From contig CALQRR010000026.1 in NCBI GenBank assembly GCA_943333015.1, forward strand, positions 1 through 10,164: DNA of 10,164 nucleotides, read 5' to 3'. Both the position numbers and the translations under genes were made by a program. Origin of the DNA: Chitinophaga pinensis. GTDB taxonomy: Bacteria > Bacteroidota > Bacteroidia > M30B66. A model generated the notes under the pieces. It saw nothing but the letters and a program-made list of their open reading frames with translations. It did not search any database and was not told the DNA's origin. The first letter of the stretch is position 1; each line of letters begins with the position of its first letter. Positions 1 to 7,350 of the stretch are shown piece by piece.

Positions 1-196
1 CCTTGAAAGTGTTATTAATGATGTCACGGATTTTACCTAGTTCATCATCATTCCACTCCGACACTTTTTTGTCGAAAGAAATTTCTGCCTGATTCAGGAT
101 TTTCTGTGCTGTAGAACGGCCGATCCCAAAAATATAGGTCAGTCCAATTTCTCCGCGTTTATTTTTAGGAAGGTCAATTCCGGAAATACGAGCCAT
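1..196 (-). CDS. rpsM: 30S ribosomal protein S13 (uS13), N-terminal part; 3' end beyond window
   Basis: S13 sits in the head of the small subunit and contacts the large subunit and P-site tRNA. The first 65 codons are present. The ATG at 194–196 begins a protein starting [19 protein letters not shown], followed by [15 protein letters not shown], the helix-turn-helix-like N-terminal signature of the family. The family usually runs to about 120–125 residues, so roughly half is missing past base 1. No stop or frameshift occurs in the visible part. It follows rpmJ after 21 bases, with no Shine-Dalgarno sequence. The usual gene order predicts rpsK, rpsD, rpoA and rplQ next, outside the window. Confidence 0.97.
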   Translation of the reverse strand, partial: MARISGIDLPKNKRGEIGLTYIFGIGRSTAQKILNQAEISFDKKVSEWNDDELGKIRDIINNTFK

Positions 197-217
197 GTGT
201 TGTATGCTGTTTGGTGC

Positions 218-334
218 TTATCCTTGACGTTGTTTGAACTTGGGATTCTTCTTGTTGATCACATAAAGTGTCCCCTTGCGGCGTACAATCTTGCAGTCCA
301 CACTCCGTTTCTTGATGGAGGTTTTTACTTTCAT
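218..334 (-). CDS. rpmJ: 50S ribosomal protein L36 (bL36), zinc-free form
   Basis: This 38-residue gene, found by translating the gap between infA and rpsM, binds 23S rRNA in the large subunit. It starts [21 protein letters not shown] and ends NPKFKQRQG, the normal length and ends of L36. In the zinc-binding form the ligands are Cys11, Cys14, Cys27 and His33. Here those positions hold Ser11, Cys14, Asn27 and Phe33, so only one ligand is left and zinc cannot be held in the usual way. This C-minus version is expected in Bacteroidota. The start ATG lies 7 bases past the infA stop, which implies co-transcription and probably coupled translation. Confidence 0.97.
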   Translation of the reverse strand: MKVKTSIKKRSVDCKIVRRKGTLYVINKKNPKFKQRQG

Positions 335-341
335 TGTGTTG

Positions 342-560
342 TTATTTGTAACGATAAGTGATCCGACCTTTCGATAAATCATATGGAGACATCTCCACTT
401 TTACCTTATCGCCGGGTAAAATTTTGATATAGTGCATACGCATCTTTCCAGATATGTGTGCAATGATCACGTGTTCGTTCTCCAGTTCCACCCGGAACAT
501 TGCGTTTGACAATGCTTCAATGATGGTTCCGTCTTGTTCGATGGAGGACTGTTTTGACAC
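342..560 (-). CDS. infA: Translation initiation factor IF-1, GTG start
   Basis: IF-1 binds the A site of the 30S subunit and works with IF-2 and IF-3 in start-codon selection. The 72-residue product is full length: an S1/OB-fold barrel containing [19 protein letters not shown] (about residues 8–26), [18 protein letters not shown] and [23 protein letters not shown] to the end. The start codon is GTG at 558–560. Reading back in frame gives only two sense codons and then a TAG at 567–569, and the next methionine is at residue 21, inside the fold, so GTG is the only sensible start. It lies 22 bases past the map stop and 7 bases before rpmJ. No Shine-Dalgarno sequence is visible. Confidence 0.97.
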   Translation of the reverse strand: MSKQSSIEQDGTIIEALSNAMFRVELENEHVIIAHISGKMRMHYIKILPGDKVKVEMSPYDLSKGRITYRYK

Positions 561-582
561 GCGGGTCTATCTTTTTGTTTGT

Positions 583-1374
583 TTATACAATCAATGCATT
601 CCGTTCTTTCAGAACTTCTTCTACATATTCAAATGAGGAAAGAATTTCTGCCTTGTCTTTTTGTATCGCAATTGTATGTTCAAAGTGGGCGGAAGGTTTG
701 CCGTCTGCAGTCCGGATGGTCCAACCATCTTTTCCATGAACAACATTCCGAGTTCCCATATTTATCATAGGCTCAATCGCAATTACCAATCCTTCTTGCA
801 GCTTCAATCCTGAACCCCGTTTACCAAAATTAGGTACTTCGGGTGATTCATGAAGATTTCGGCCGATTCCATGTCCTACCAACTCTCTAACAACAGAATA
901 TCCGTGTTTTTCACAGTAGGTTTGAATTTCATAGCTGATATCATGAAGGCGTTTCCCAGGGAGAGCTACACCAATTCCTCGGTACAAGCTTTCTTTGGTC
1001 ACTTTCATTAACTGCTTGATTTCTTCAGTTACTTCGCCTACAGCAAATGTGTAAGCGGAATCACCGTAAAAACCATCTTTCAAAACACCACAATCTACAG
1101 AAATCAAATCTCCGGAAACATACGGTACGTTATTCGGAATTCCATGTACAACTTGCTCATTGGGAGACATGCACAAAGAATTTGGAAAACCTCCATAGCC
1201 TTTGAAAGCAGGAACACCTCCGTGATCACGGATGAATTCCTCAGCAATTTTATCCAGCTGCAAACTGGTTACTCCTGGTTCGATGTGTTTAGCAACCTCA
1301 CCCAGAGTGCGGGCAACAAGTAAAGAACTGTCTCTTATTCGTTCAATCTCCTCAGCTGTCTTGTAGTAGATCAT
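583..1374 (-). CDS. map: Type I methionine aminopeptidase
   Basis: This enzyme removes the initiator methionine from new proteins as they leave the ribosome, using a two-metal centre. The 263-residue product has the full pita-bread fold with all five metal ligands visible: Asp94 (in ISVDCGV), Asp105 (in GFYGDSAYTF), His168 (in VGHGIGRNLHESP), Glu201 (in AIEPMINMG) and Glu232 (in HFEHTIAI). The substrate-side His77 is in VVHGIPN. There is no N-terminal zinc-finger extension, so this is the short bacterial form (type Ia). The ATG at 1374 lies 12 bases after the secY stop, and the residue length fits the family. Placement between secY and infA puts the enzyme in the same transcript as the ribosome and export machinery. 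Confidence 0.97.
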   Translation of the reverse strand: MIYYKTAEEIERIRDSSLLVARTLGEVAKHIEPGVTSLQLDKIAEEFIRDHGGVPAFKGYGGFPNSLCMSPNEQVVHGIPNNVPYVSGDLISVDCGVLKDGFYGDSAYTFAVGEVTEEIKQLMKVTKESLYRGIGVALPGKRLHDISYEIQTYCEKHGYSVVRELVGHGIGRNLHESPEVPNFGKRGSGLKLQEGLVIAIEPMINMGTRNVVHGKDGWTIRTADGKPSAHFEHTIAIQKDKAEILSSFEYVEEVLKERNALIV

Positions 1375-1386
1375 CTGATTGGATTG

Positions 1387-2739
1387 TTAGCTAGCCATAC
1401 TTACAGCTGACGTTGCATTTGCACGTCCCTTGATTCTTCCGCTTTTCATCAAACCATCGTATTGACGCATCAATAAATGACTTTCGATTTGTTGAAGTGT
1501 ATCAAGAACTACCCCTACTAAAATAAGTAAAGATGTACCTCCGTAAAACTGAGCAAATTTATTAGAAATGCCAATCATCATTGCAAGTGATGGTAAAACT
1601 GCGATGAGCGCAAGAAATACAGCACCTGGTAGTGTAATGCGTGACATGATATTATCAATGAATTCAGCAGTTTGACGTCCCGGTTGAATTCCTGGTACGA
1701 AACCACCATTACGCTTCATTTCTTCAGCCATATTTTTCGGATTCACCGTAATAGCTGTATAGAAATAAGTAAAGAGTATGATCATTATCGCAAAAGAGAA
1801 ATTGTACCAGAAACCGGTTACGTTGGCAAAAGTAGCCATAAAACCTTGTAATGATTCAATACCTGCATATCCAACAACTGTAATTGGGATAAACATAATT
1901 GCTTGTGCGAAAATGATTGGCATTACACCAGCTGCATTCACCCGAAGTGGAATATACTGACGAGCGCCGCCTGTTTGCTTATTGCCTTGTATACGTTTAG
2001 CTACTTGAACTGGAATTCTCCGAACTCCCTGAACGAGCATGATAGAGAGTATCACAATGAACAGGAGAATAACAAGTTCCAGTAAGAACATCACTAAACC
2101 ACCACCTTGCTGTTCAACACGAGATCCAAATTCTGCGATGATAGCAGAAGGTAAATTTGCAATGATACCAACCATGATGATCAAGGAAATTCCATTTCCA
2201 ATACCACGATCTGTAATCCGCTCTCCCAACCACATCACAAACATGGTTCCTGCGACTAGAATCACAGTAGATGATATCCAGAAAAAAGCAGTGTTGTCAG
2301 TTATAGCATTAACGCCAAGCTGAGAGTTAAGATTTGCTAAATATCCTGGAGCTTGAAATGCAGTAATGATTACTGTAAGATAGCGTGTAAACTGATTCAT
2401 CTTCTTACGACCACTTTCCCCTTCCTTTTGCATCTTCTGGAAGTAAGGAACTGCGATGGTAAGTAACTGAATAACGATTGATGCCGAGATGTATGGCATG
2501 ATACCCAATGCAAAGATGGAGGCATTCGAAAATGCTCCACCCGAAAACATATTCAGTAGTCCAAGGATACCTTCTGAAGTTTGTTGCTTCAGAGCACCTA
2601 GGGCTGCTGGATCAACTCCAGGCAATACCACGAACGAGCCCAGACGATAGATGAGCAGGAAGAGGAGCGTATTACCAATTTTGGTACGAAGCTCTTCAAC
2701 TTTATATATGTTCCTTATGGTATTGATAAAGTTTTTCAT
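1387..2739 (-). CDS. secY: Protein translocase subunit SecY
   Basis: SecY is the inner-membrane channel of the Sec translocon (with SecE and SecG), used by SecA and by docked ribosomes. The 450-residue product has ten predicted membrane helices: TM1 about 22–42, plug and TM2 about 60–98, then helices near 116–135, 150–172, 183–203, 214–237, 270–292, 310–332, 369–395 and 398–416. Family signatures include GGAFSNASIFALGIMPYISA in the plug/TM2 region, LGERITDRGIGNGIS near 171–185, and the cytosolic loop GFVPGIQPGRQTAEFI near 346–361, where SecA and ribosomes bind. Its ATG overlaps the rplO stop by one base (TGATG), which suggests translational coupling. No defects were seen. Confidence 0.98.
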   Translation of the reverse strand: MKNFINTIRNIYKVEELRTKIGNTLLFLLIYRLGSFVVLPGVDPAALGALKQQTSEGILGLLNMFSGGAFSNASIFALGIMPYISASIVIQLLTIAVPYFQKMQKEGESGRKKMNQFTRYLTVIITAFQAPGYLANLNSQLGVNAITDNTAFFWISSTVILVAGTMFVMWLGERITDRGIGNGISLIIMVGIIANLPSAIIAEFGSRVEQQGGGLVMFLLELVILLFIVILSIMLVQGVRRIPVQVAKRIQGNKQTGGARQYIPLRVNAAGVMPIIFAQAIMFIPITVVGYAGIESLQGFMATFANVTGFWYNFSFAIMIILFTYFYTAITVNPKNMAEEMKRNGGFVPGIQPGRQTAEFIDNIMSRITLPGAVFLALIAVLPSLAMMIGISNKFAQFYGGTSLLILVGVVLDTLQQIESHLLMRQYDGLMKSGRIKGRANATSAVSMAS

Positions 2740-3188
2740 CAGGCAATGGTTGTAGCGCTGCCGCCTAGTGATTCAATGGAAGACTTTGCTGTTTCCGTGA
2801 AAGCATGAACGGTAACAGACAGTTTAGCTGTCAATTCGCCACGACCCAAGATTTTGATTCGGTCGTTTTTAGACGCCAAACCATTTGCTTGAAGTGTATC
2901 GAAATTGATAGTATCTAGATTTTTCTCTACAGCTAGTTTTTGGAGGGTATCCAAATTGATTCCACGATACTCAACACGGTTGATATTCTTGAAACCAAAT
3001 TTAGGCAAACGACGCTGAAGTGGCATTTGACCACCTTCAAAACCTACTTTGCTTGAGTAACCAGAACGAGATTTAGCACCCTTGTGCCCACGTGTGGAAG
3101 TACCACCGCGACCAGATCCTTGTCCGCGTCCAATCCGCTTGCTGTTTTTAACCGAGCCGATAGCCGGCTTAAGATTGCTAAGGTTCAT
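2739..3188 (-). CDS. rplO: 50S ribosomal protein L15 (uL15)
   Basis: L15 is a late-assembly large-subunit protein whose long N-terminal arm threads into 23S rRNA. The 149-residue product opens with MNLSNLKPAIGSVKNSKRIG, then has the glycine/arginine-rich arm GRGQGSGRGGTSTRGHKGAK at about 20–39 and the GFEGGQMPLQRRLPKFGF signature at about 49–66. The globular C-terminal domain follows and includes KILGRGELTAKLSVTVHAF. The length is normal. The ATG at 3188 is 15 bases downstream of the rpmD stop. The TGA stop shares a base with the secY ATG. Confidence 0.98.
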   Translation of the reverse strand: MNLSNLKPAIGSVKNSKRIGRGQGSGRGGTSTRGHKGAKSRSGYSSKVGFEGGQMPLQRRLPKFGFKNINRVEYRGINLDTLQKLAVEKNLDTINFDTLQANGLASKNDRIKILGRGELTAKLSVTVHAFTETAKSSIESLGGSATTIA

Positions 3189-3203
3189 TTCTCAATGATT
3201 TTT

Positions 3204-3383
3204 TCAGATTTCCTCTACGGAAACTAGATGTTTGATTTTATTAACCATCCCAAGAATCTGAGGAGTGGCTTCGTGCTCAACCGGATTATGCATTTTTCTA
3301 ATCCCAAGGGCACGCAGGGTCAGCTTTTGACGCTCTGGACGGTCAATACCGCTTTTGATCTGTGTGATTTTAATTTTTGACAT
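3204..3383 (-). CDS. rpmD: 50S ribosomal protein L30 (uL30)
   Basis: This 59-residue gene fills the space between rpsE and rplO and was found by direct translation. The protein reads MSKIKITQIKSGIDRPERQK, then LTLRALGIRKMHNPVEHEAT, and ends PQILGMVNKIKHLVSVEEI. The core KSGIDRPERQKLTLRALGIRK and the NPQI/GMVNKIKHLV end are the L30 pattern, and the length is typical of bacterial L30. It is a small large-subunit protein that binds 23S rRNA. The ATG at 3383 lies 11 bases after the rpsE stop, and the TGA lies 15 bases before rplO, as expected in an spc-type operon (S5–L30–L15). Confidence 0.97.
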   Translation of the reverse strand: MSKIKITQIKSGIDRPERQKLTLRALGIRKMHNPVEHEATPQILGMVNKIKHLVSVEEI

Positions 3384-3394
3384 GGGGGTCAGAA

Positions 3395-3913
3395 TTATCC
3401 GTTGAATACTTTTTCCATTGTAATACCACGCTGTTGAGCAATGGTAGCAGGATCACGCATTAGGCTCAACGCATGTATTGTAGCCTTTACCACGTTGTGT
3501 GGATTAGATGAACCTTTTGATTTTGCAAGAACGTCGGTAATACCAACACTCTCCAGAACTGCACGCATTGCACCACCTGCAATTACACCAGTACCATGAG
3601 CAGCTGGTTTCAGGAATACAAGAGCGCCACCAAATTTACCAATTTGTTCGTGTGGAACCGTTCCATTAATTACAGGAACTTTGATAAGGGTCTTTTTTGC
3701 ATCATCAACACCTTTGCTAATCGCATCGGTTACTTCTTTTGCTTTACCTAAACCATGTCCTACAATTCCTTTCTCATTTCCTACCACTACGATAGCTGAG
3801 AAAGTAAAGGCACGTCCACCTTTGGTTACTTTGGTTACACGATTTACGCCAACCAGCTTATCTTTCAATTCAATTTCGCTGGAGCGAACCCGTTTGATAT
3901 TTGCGTTTGCCAT
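3395..3913 (-). CDS. rpsE: 30S ribosomal protein S5 (uS5)
   Basis: S5 lies near the mRNA entry channel and affects decoding fidelity; changes in its N-terminal loop give spectinomycin resistance in other bacteria. The chosen ATG at 3913 gives 172 residues beginning [20 protein letters not shown], as in related S5 proteins. A GTG at 3949 would add 12 residues not seen in the family and overlap rplR by 29 bases, so it was set aside. The double-stranded-RNA-binding-like N-terminal domain contains [19 protein letters not shown] (spectinomycin loop, about 20–38). The C-terminal domain contains [19 protein letters not shown] and [16 protein letters not shown]. The gene follows rplR after 7 bases. 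Confidence 0.97.
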   Translation of the reverse strand: MANANIKRVRSSEIELKDKLVGVNRVTKVTKGGRAFTFSAIVVVGNEKGIVGHGLGKAKEVTDAISKGVDDAKKTLIKVPVINGTVPHEQIGKFGGALVFLKPAAHGTGVIAGGAMRAVLESVGITDVLAKSKGSSNPHNVVKATIHALSLMRDPATIAQQRGITMEKVFNG

Positions 3914-3920
3914 GTTCTGA

Positions 3921-4277
3921 TTAGAATTTAAGACCACCTTCACGAGCACCTTCAGCCAGGGACTTTACCCGACCATGGTATAAGTATCCGTTTCGGTCGA
4001 AACGAACCTCACTGATACCAGCTTCTAGAGCTTTAGCAGCGATCGCTTTTCCAACAAGCGCAGCTTGTTCGATCTTGTTTACTTTTTTAGAAGAGATCGT
4101 TGCTTCTGATGAAGAAGCTGAAACGAGGGTATGCCCCTTGCTGTCGTCGATCAATTGAACGTATATGTCCTTGTTGCTGCGGAAAACACTCATGCGTGGA
4201 GCATTTGTGTCGCCAACAACCACCTTGCGGATGCGCTCTTTGATTCGCGCTCTTCTGTATTCTTTCGTGATAGCCAT
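3921..4277 (-). CDS. rplR: 50S ribosomal protein L18 (uL18)
   Basis: L18 binds 5S rRNA together with L5 and helps fix 5S rRNA in the central protuberance. The 118-residue product has a basic N-terminus ([14 protein letters not shown], about 5–18), then [20 protein letters not shown] and [20 protein letters not shown]. It ends in the family signature [26 protein letters not shown]. The length is normal. The ATG at 4277 lies 15 bases past the rplF stop. Its TAA is 7 bases before the S5 start, so no Shine-Dalgarno spacing is available there and termination-reinitiation is plausible (inference). Confidence 0.97.
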   Translation of the reverse strand: MAITKEYRRARIKERIRKVVVGDTNAPRMSVFRSNKDIYVQLIDDSKGHTLVSASSSEATISSKKVNKIEQAALVGKAIAAKALEAGISEVRFDRNGYLYHGRVKSLAEGAREGGLKF

Positions 4278-4292
4278 GATCCGGAATGATTC

Positions 4293-4850
4293 TTATTTCT
4301 TACCAGCAGATTTACCAGCTTTACGGCGAAGCACTTCTCCAACAAACTTAATCCCTTTTCCTTTATACGGTTCAGGTTTACGTAGTGAACGGATTTTAGC
4401 TGCCACCATACCCAGTAACTGTTTGTCGGTGGATTTCATTATGATGAGCGGATTCTTACCACGCTCAGTTTTGGTTTCAACTTCAATTTCAGTTGGAAGC
4501 TCAAACGTAATGTTGTGAGAATATCCAAGCGAAAGCTCAAGTATCTGACCTGTATTGGCAGCGCGGTAACCTACACCCACCAATTCTTGTTCTGTCTTAA
4601 ATCCTTCAGAAACTCCTTTTACCATGTTGGCAATAAGGGAACGGTAAAGACCATGCTTAGCACGTTGTTCTTTATCATCATTCTGACGGGCAACTGTTAC
4701 GATTCCTTCTTCTACACCCAGAATGATCAATGGATCAACTGCTTGATGAAGTTCGCCTAGAGGCCCTTTTACTGTGATCAGGTTGGCAGGTGATACTGAA
4801 ACAGTAACTCCATTTGGCAACGTGACAGGCATTTTTCCAATACGTGACAT
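4293..4850 (-). CDS. rplF: 50S ribosomal protein L6 (uL6)
   Basis: L6 sits near the factor-binding site of the large subunit, next to the sarcin-ricin loop. The 185-residue protein shows the two tandem L6 domains. The first begins MSRIGKMPVTLPNGVTVSVS and runs to about residue 80. The second begins near GVGYRAANTGQILELSLGYS (92–111). The C-terminal signature RKPEPYKGKGIKFVGEVLRRKAGKSAGKK matches the family's PEPYKGKGI motif. The ATG at 4850 is 20 bases past the rpsH stop. The stretch before the start is purine-rich (AAGAGAAAAG) but not a clear ribosome binding site. Confidence 0.98.
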   Translation of the reverse strand: MSRIGKMPVTLPNGVTVSVSPANLITVKGPLGELHQAVDPLIILGVEEGIVTVARQNDDKEQRAKHGLYRSLIANMVKGVSEGFKTEQELVGVGYRAANTGQILELSLGYSHNITFELPTEIEVETKTERGKNPLIIMKSTDKQLLGMVAAKIRSLRKPEPYKGKGIKFVGEVLRRKAGKSAGKK

Positions 4851-4870
4851 GATTCTTTTCTCTTAGGCGA

Positions 4871-5275
4871 TTAATAAACGTAGCAGAGAACTTCCCCACC
4901 TACATTTTCACGACGTGCTTCCTTGTCAGTCATCACACCTTTTGATGTAGAAAGGATAGCGATACCCAATCCATTGATTACACGTGGAATTTTTTCTACG
5001 TGTGTGTATTTACGAAGACCTGGCTTAGACACACGTGTAAGTGTGCGGATTGCCGGGATCTTTGTTACCGGGTGGTATTTCAAAGCGATCTTAATCGTGC
5101 CCTGAGGGTCAGTAGCAGATGCATCCTCAAATTTATAGCTGAGAATGTATCCTTTTTCGAAAAGGATCTTGGTCATTTCCCGCTTCAACTTCGACGAGGG
5201 AATTTCCGCTACGCGATGGTTAGCGCTAATGGCATTCCTTAGCCGGGTGAGATAGTCTGCGATCGGGTCGGTCAT
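4871..5275 (-). CDS. rpsH: 30S ribosomal protein S8 (uS8)
   Basis: S8 is a primary 16S rRNA-binding protein that organises the central domain of the small subunit; in E. coli it also represses the spc operon by binding near the L5 start. The 134-residue product starts MTDPIADYLTRLRNAISANH and has the central RTLTRVSKPGLRKYTHVEKI. It closes with STSKGVMTDKEARRENVGGE followed by VLCYVY, the standard S8 C-terminus. The length is normal. The gap to rpsN upstream is 32 bases, the widest inside the left-hand operon, and shows no promoter-like box. Whether S8 autoregulates here cannot be read from the sequence. Confidence 0.98.
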   Translation of the reverse strand: MTDPIADYLTRLRNAISANHRVAEIPSSKLKREMTKILFEKGYILSYKFEDASATDPQGTIKIALKYHPVTKIPAIRTLTRVSKPGLRKYTHVEKIPRVINGLGIAILSTSKGVMTDKEARRENVGGEVLCYVY

Positions 5276-5307
5276 TGTTGATAGTATTTATTGTGTCTTT
5301 AAGCGAA

Positions 5308-5577
5308 TTACCAGCTGGCTTTGGTGATTCCTGGGATTTTCCCGTCGGATGCCATTTCACGGAATGTGATACGGGAGAGTCCGAATTGACGGATATATCC
5401 ACGTGGACGACCCGTTAGTTTGCAACGGTTACGAAGACGAATCTTCGAGGAGTTGCGTGGAAGCTTTTGAAGTCCTACTGAATCTCCAGCAGCTTTTAGG
5501 GCTGCTCTTTTTTCAGCGTAACGTTCAACCAATTTTTCCCGTTTTACTTCACGGGCTTTCATGCTTTCCTTAGCCAT
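5308..5577 (-). CDS. rpsN: 30S ribosomal protein S14 (uS14), long zinc-free form
   Basis: S14 is in the head of the 30S subunit and is needed for late head assembly. The 89-residue product starts [20 protein letters not shown] and carries the conserved end [20 protein letters not shown] followed by [20 protein letters not shown]. Short zinc-binding S14 (about 61 residues) has two CxxC pairs. This protein has a single cysteine (Cys52) and the extra internal segment, so it is the long C-minus type. It follows rplE after 7 bases. The start ATG at 5577 is preceded by an A-rich run rather than a Shine-Dalgarno sequence. Confidence 0.98.
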   Translation of the reverse strand: MAKESMKAREVKREKLVERYAEKRAALKAAGDSVGLQKLPRNSSKIRLRNRCKLTGRPRGYIRQFGLSRITFREMASDGKIPGITKASW

Positions 5578-5584
5578 CGGTCGC

Positions 5585-6142
5585 TTATTTTTTTAGATTT
5601 TTGAACGGAAGACCGAACTCACGGAGGAGTGCAAATGCTTCTTTATCTGTTTCTGCGTTTGTCTCAAAGGTAATATCCATACCCATGATACGCGATACTT
5701 TATCAATATTGATTTCAGGAAAGATGATTTGCTCCGTTACACCTAATGTGTAATTGCCATGACCATCAAATCCTTTATCGTTGATTCCGCGGAAGTCACG
5801 AATACGTGGAAGTGCAACCACGATCAAACGTTCCAGGAATTCATACATACGATCACCGCGAAGGGTAACACGCGCTCCAATTGCAACTCCTTTACGAAGT
5901 TTGAAGTTAGAGATATCTTTCTTTGATTTCGTAGGTACTGCTTTCTGACCTGTAATCAGCGTCATTTCAGCTACCGCAGAATCAATCAGTTTCTTATCCG
6001 AAACAGCTGCACCAACACCTTGATTGATACAGATTTTCTCCAGCTTAGGAACCTCCATCGAGCTTTTATAACCGAATTCGTTTAACAACGTTACGGCAAT
6101 CTCTTTGCGGTACCTGGTCTTGAGGTTAGGTGTGTATTCCAT
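5585..6142 (-). CDS. rplE: 50S ribosomal protein L5 (uL5)
   Basis: L5 binds 5S rRNA in the central protuberance and touches P-site tRNA. The preferred ATG at 6142 gives 185 residues starting [15 protein letters not shown]. The codon before it is GTG, so a start one codon earlier at 6145 is possible but less likely. Family motifs are [14 protein letters not shown] (about 33–46), [20 protein letters not shown] (about 65–84), [22 protein letters not shown] and [20 protein letters not shown]. The C-terminus is [17 protein letters not shown]. The ATG overlaps the rplX TGA as TGATG. A GGGGAG lies about 12 bases upstream inside rplX and may be chance. Confidence 0.97.
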   Translation of the reverse strand: MEYTPNLKTRYRKEIAVTLLNEFGYKSSMEVPKLEKICINQGVGAAVSDKKLIDSAVAEMTLITGQKAVPTKSKKDISNFKLRKGVAIGARVTLRGDRMYEFLERLIVVALPRIRDFRGINDKGFDGHGNYTLGVTEQIIFPEINIDKVSRIMGMDITFETNAETDKEAFALLREFGLPFKNLKK

Positions 6143-6459
6143 CACTTAATGATCTCCCCTGATTTTTTAGAAAAACGAACCAATTTACCATTTGCATCTT
6201 CTTTGCGTCCGGTACGTGTTGGCTTTCCGGTTCCCGGCTCGATCAACATTAGGTTGGAAATGTGAACAGGTCCTTCCATTTTAATGATCCCGCCTTGCGG
6301 ATACTTGGTGCTTGCTTTGGCATGTTTGGAAATCATGTTCACGCCTATAACAATCGCACGCATTTTTTTTGTGTCAATTTCGCGTACTTCTCCCATTTGA
6401 CCTTTTGAGTCGCCGGATAGAACCGTTACTTTATCACCTTTTTTGATGTGAAGTTTCAT
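6142..6459 (-). CDS. rplX: 50S ribosomal protein L24 (uL24)
   Basis: L24 is one of the assembly initiators of the large subunit and later lies near the polypeptide exit. The 105-residue protein opens with [20 protein letters not shown] and continues [21 protein letters not shown], which is the KOW motif (about residues 6–33). It then has the conserved [20 protein letters not shown] and a basic tail [20 protein letters not shown]. The length fits the family. It starts 15 bases after rplN. Its TGA stop shares one base with the rplE ATG, so ribosomes finishing L24 could restart directly on L5. Confidence 0.98.
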   Translation of the reverse strand: MKLHIKKGDKVTVLSGDSKGQMGEVREIDTKKMRAIVIGVNMISKHAKASTKYPQGGIIKMEGPVHISNLMLIEPGTGKPTRTGRKEDANGKLVRFSKKSGEIIK

Positions 6460-6474
6460 CGCTCTGTAGCTGAT

Positions 6475-6843
6475 TTAGAGTACCTCTGGTGCAAGGGAAA
6501 CGATTTTCATAAACTGCTTTTCACGCAGCTCACGAGCAACCGGTCCGAAAATACGGGTACCACGCAGTTCGTCATTATTATTCAACAGCACCACAGCATT
6601 GTCATCAAAACGGATGTACGAGCCATCTGCGCGGCGTATTTCTTTTCTTGTGCGTACCACAACCGCTTTGGTTACGGACCCTTTTTTTGCGTTACCGGAT
6701 GGTAAAGCATGCTTCACGGTAACGACTATTTTGTCGCCAACCGATGCATAGCGCTTTTTCGTTCCGCCAAGTACGCGGATACACAACACCTCTTTGGCGC
6801 CACTGTTGTCCGCTACGGTAAGACGGGATTCCTGTTGTATCAT
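6475..6843 (-). CDS. rplN: 50S ribosomal protein L14 (uL14)
   Basis: L14 lies at the subunit interface and forms bridges to 16S rRNA; it is also the docking site of the silencing factor RsfS. The 122-residue product starts [20 protein letters not shown] and continues [20 protein letters not shown]. It has [19 protein letters not shown], and the C-terminus [28 protein letters not shown]. All of these are family hallmarks, and the 122-residue length is standard. It follows rpsQ after 26 bases; no promoter-like box is visible in that gap. Confidence 0.98.
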   Translation of the reverse strand: MIQQESRLTVADNSGAKEVLCIRVLGGTKKRYASVGDKIVVTVKHALPSGNAKKGSVTKAVVVRTRKEIRRADGSYIRFDDNAVVLLNNNDELRGTRIFGPVARELREKQFMKIVSLAPEVL

Positions 6844-6869
6844 GACTCAGTTCTGGTTCTGTTGTTCTA

Positions 6870-7133
6870 TTATTTCGCGCGCTCTAATACCTCAACCATT
6901 CTCCAACGCTTGTTCTTGCTCATTGGACGGGTTTCGCTGATGCGTACAGTATCTCCGATTCCGCACTCATTCTTGTCATCGTGTGCAAAAAAAGTATTCG
7001 TCTTTTTTACATACTTACCGTACTTCGGGTGTTTTACTTTACGTTCTACGGCTACAATGATGGTTTTATCCATCTTGTTGCTGCGAACCAGACCGGTACG
7101 TTCCTTACGAAGGTTTCTTTCAATAGCTTCCAT
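6870..7133 (-). CDS. rpsQ: 30S ribosomal protein S17 (uS17)
   Basis: S17 is a small OB-fold protein that binds the 5' domain of 16S rRNA early in assembly. The ATG at 7133 gives 87 residues beginning [24 protein letters not shown] at 7166 in the same frame would add 11 residues (reading [11 protein letters not shown]) that overlap the rpmC coding end and are unlike the family, so it was rejected. Motifs include [20 protein letters not shown] (about 12–31), [20 protein letters not shown] and [31 protein letters not shown] at the end. It starts 7 bases after the rpmC stop, as in the canonical L16–L29–S17 order. Confidence 0.97.
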   Translation of the reverse strand: MEAIERNLRKERTGLVRSNKMDKTIIVAVERKVKHPKYGKYVKKTNTFFAHDDKNECGIGDTVRISETRPMSKNKRWRMVEVLERAK

Positions 7134-7140
7134 CAGCTTC

Positions 7141-7344
7141 TTAATTGGCGGTTGATGTGAGTTCACGCTTGCGAAGTTCTGTCTTCATACGTGCAATTGC
7201 ACGACGGGTAGAACGGATCTTCAATGGATTCTCAATAGTCGAAACCGTGTGGTTAAACACCATTTTTGACAACACCTGAGATTCTTCTGTTATTCTGTCT
7301 TTCAACTCAATGATTGAAAGCTCCTGAATTTGTTCTTGTTTCAT
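7141..7344 (-). CDS. rpmC: 50S ribosomal protein L29 (uL29)
   Basis: L29 is a two-helix protein at the exit of the peptide tunnel, beside L23, where trigger factor and SRP dock. The 67-residue product begins [20 protein letters not shown] with the first helix at about 8–34. The second helix carries the family signature [25 protein letters not shown] at about 38–62. The length is typical. It starts 6 bases past the rplP TGA and ends 7 bases before rpsQ. A short non-conserved tail (TSTAN) closes the protein. Confidence 0.96.
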   Translation of the reverse strand: MKQEQIQELSIIELKDRITEESQVLSKMVFNHTVSTIENPLKIRSTRRAIARMKTELRKRELTSTAN

Positions 7345-7350
7345 GGCTTA

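Noticed and set aside
1554..1561. TAAATTTG on the minus strand within secY as a second promoter
   Set aside because: It matches TAnnTTTG, but there is no TTG at 19–21 bases upstream (nearest at about 10 and 22), and it lies inside a conserved coding region; AT-rich chance match.
3914..3949. Longer S5 from a GTG at 3949
   Set aside because: It would overlap rplR by 29 bases and add 12 residues absent from the family; ATG at 3913 gives the normal N-terminus.
4344..4351. TAAGTTTG on the minus strand inside rplF as a promoter
   Set aside because: No -33 element at the right spacing, and it lies in the conserved L6 C-terminal coding part.
6709..7155. 148-codon plus-strand open frame across rplN and rpsQ
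   Set aside because: It lies antisense to well-conserved S14-operon genes, has no recognisable motif, and its composition is what the opposite strand of r-protein codons gives.
7134..7166. Longer S17 from a GTG at 7166
   Set aside because: The extra 11 residues overlap rpmC and do not resemble S17; ATG at 7133 fits the family length.
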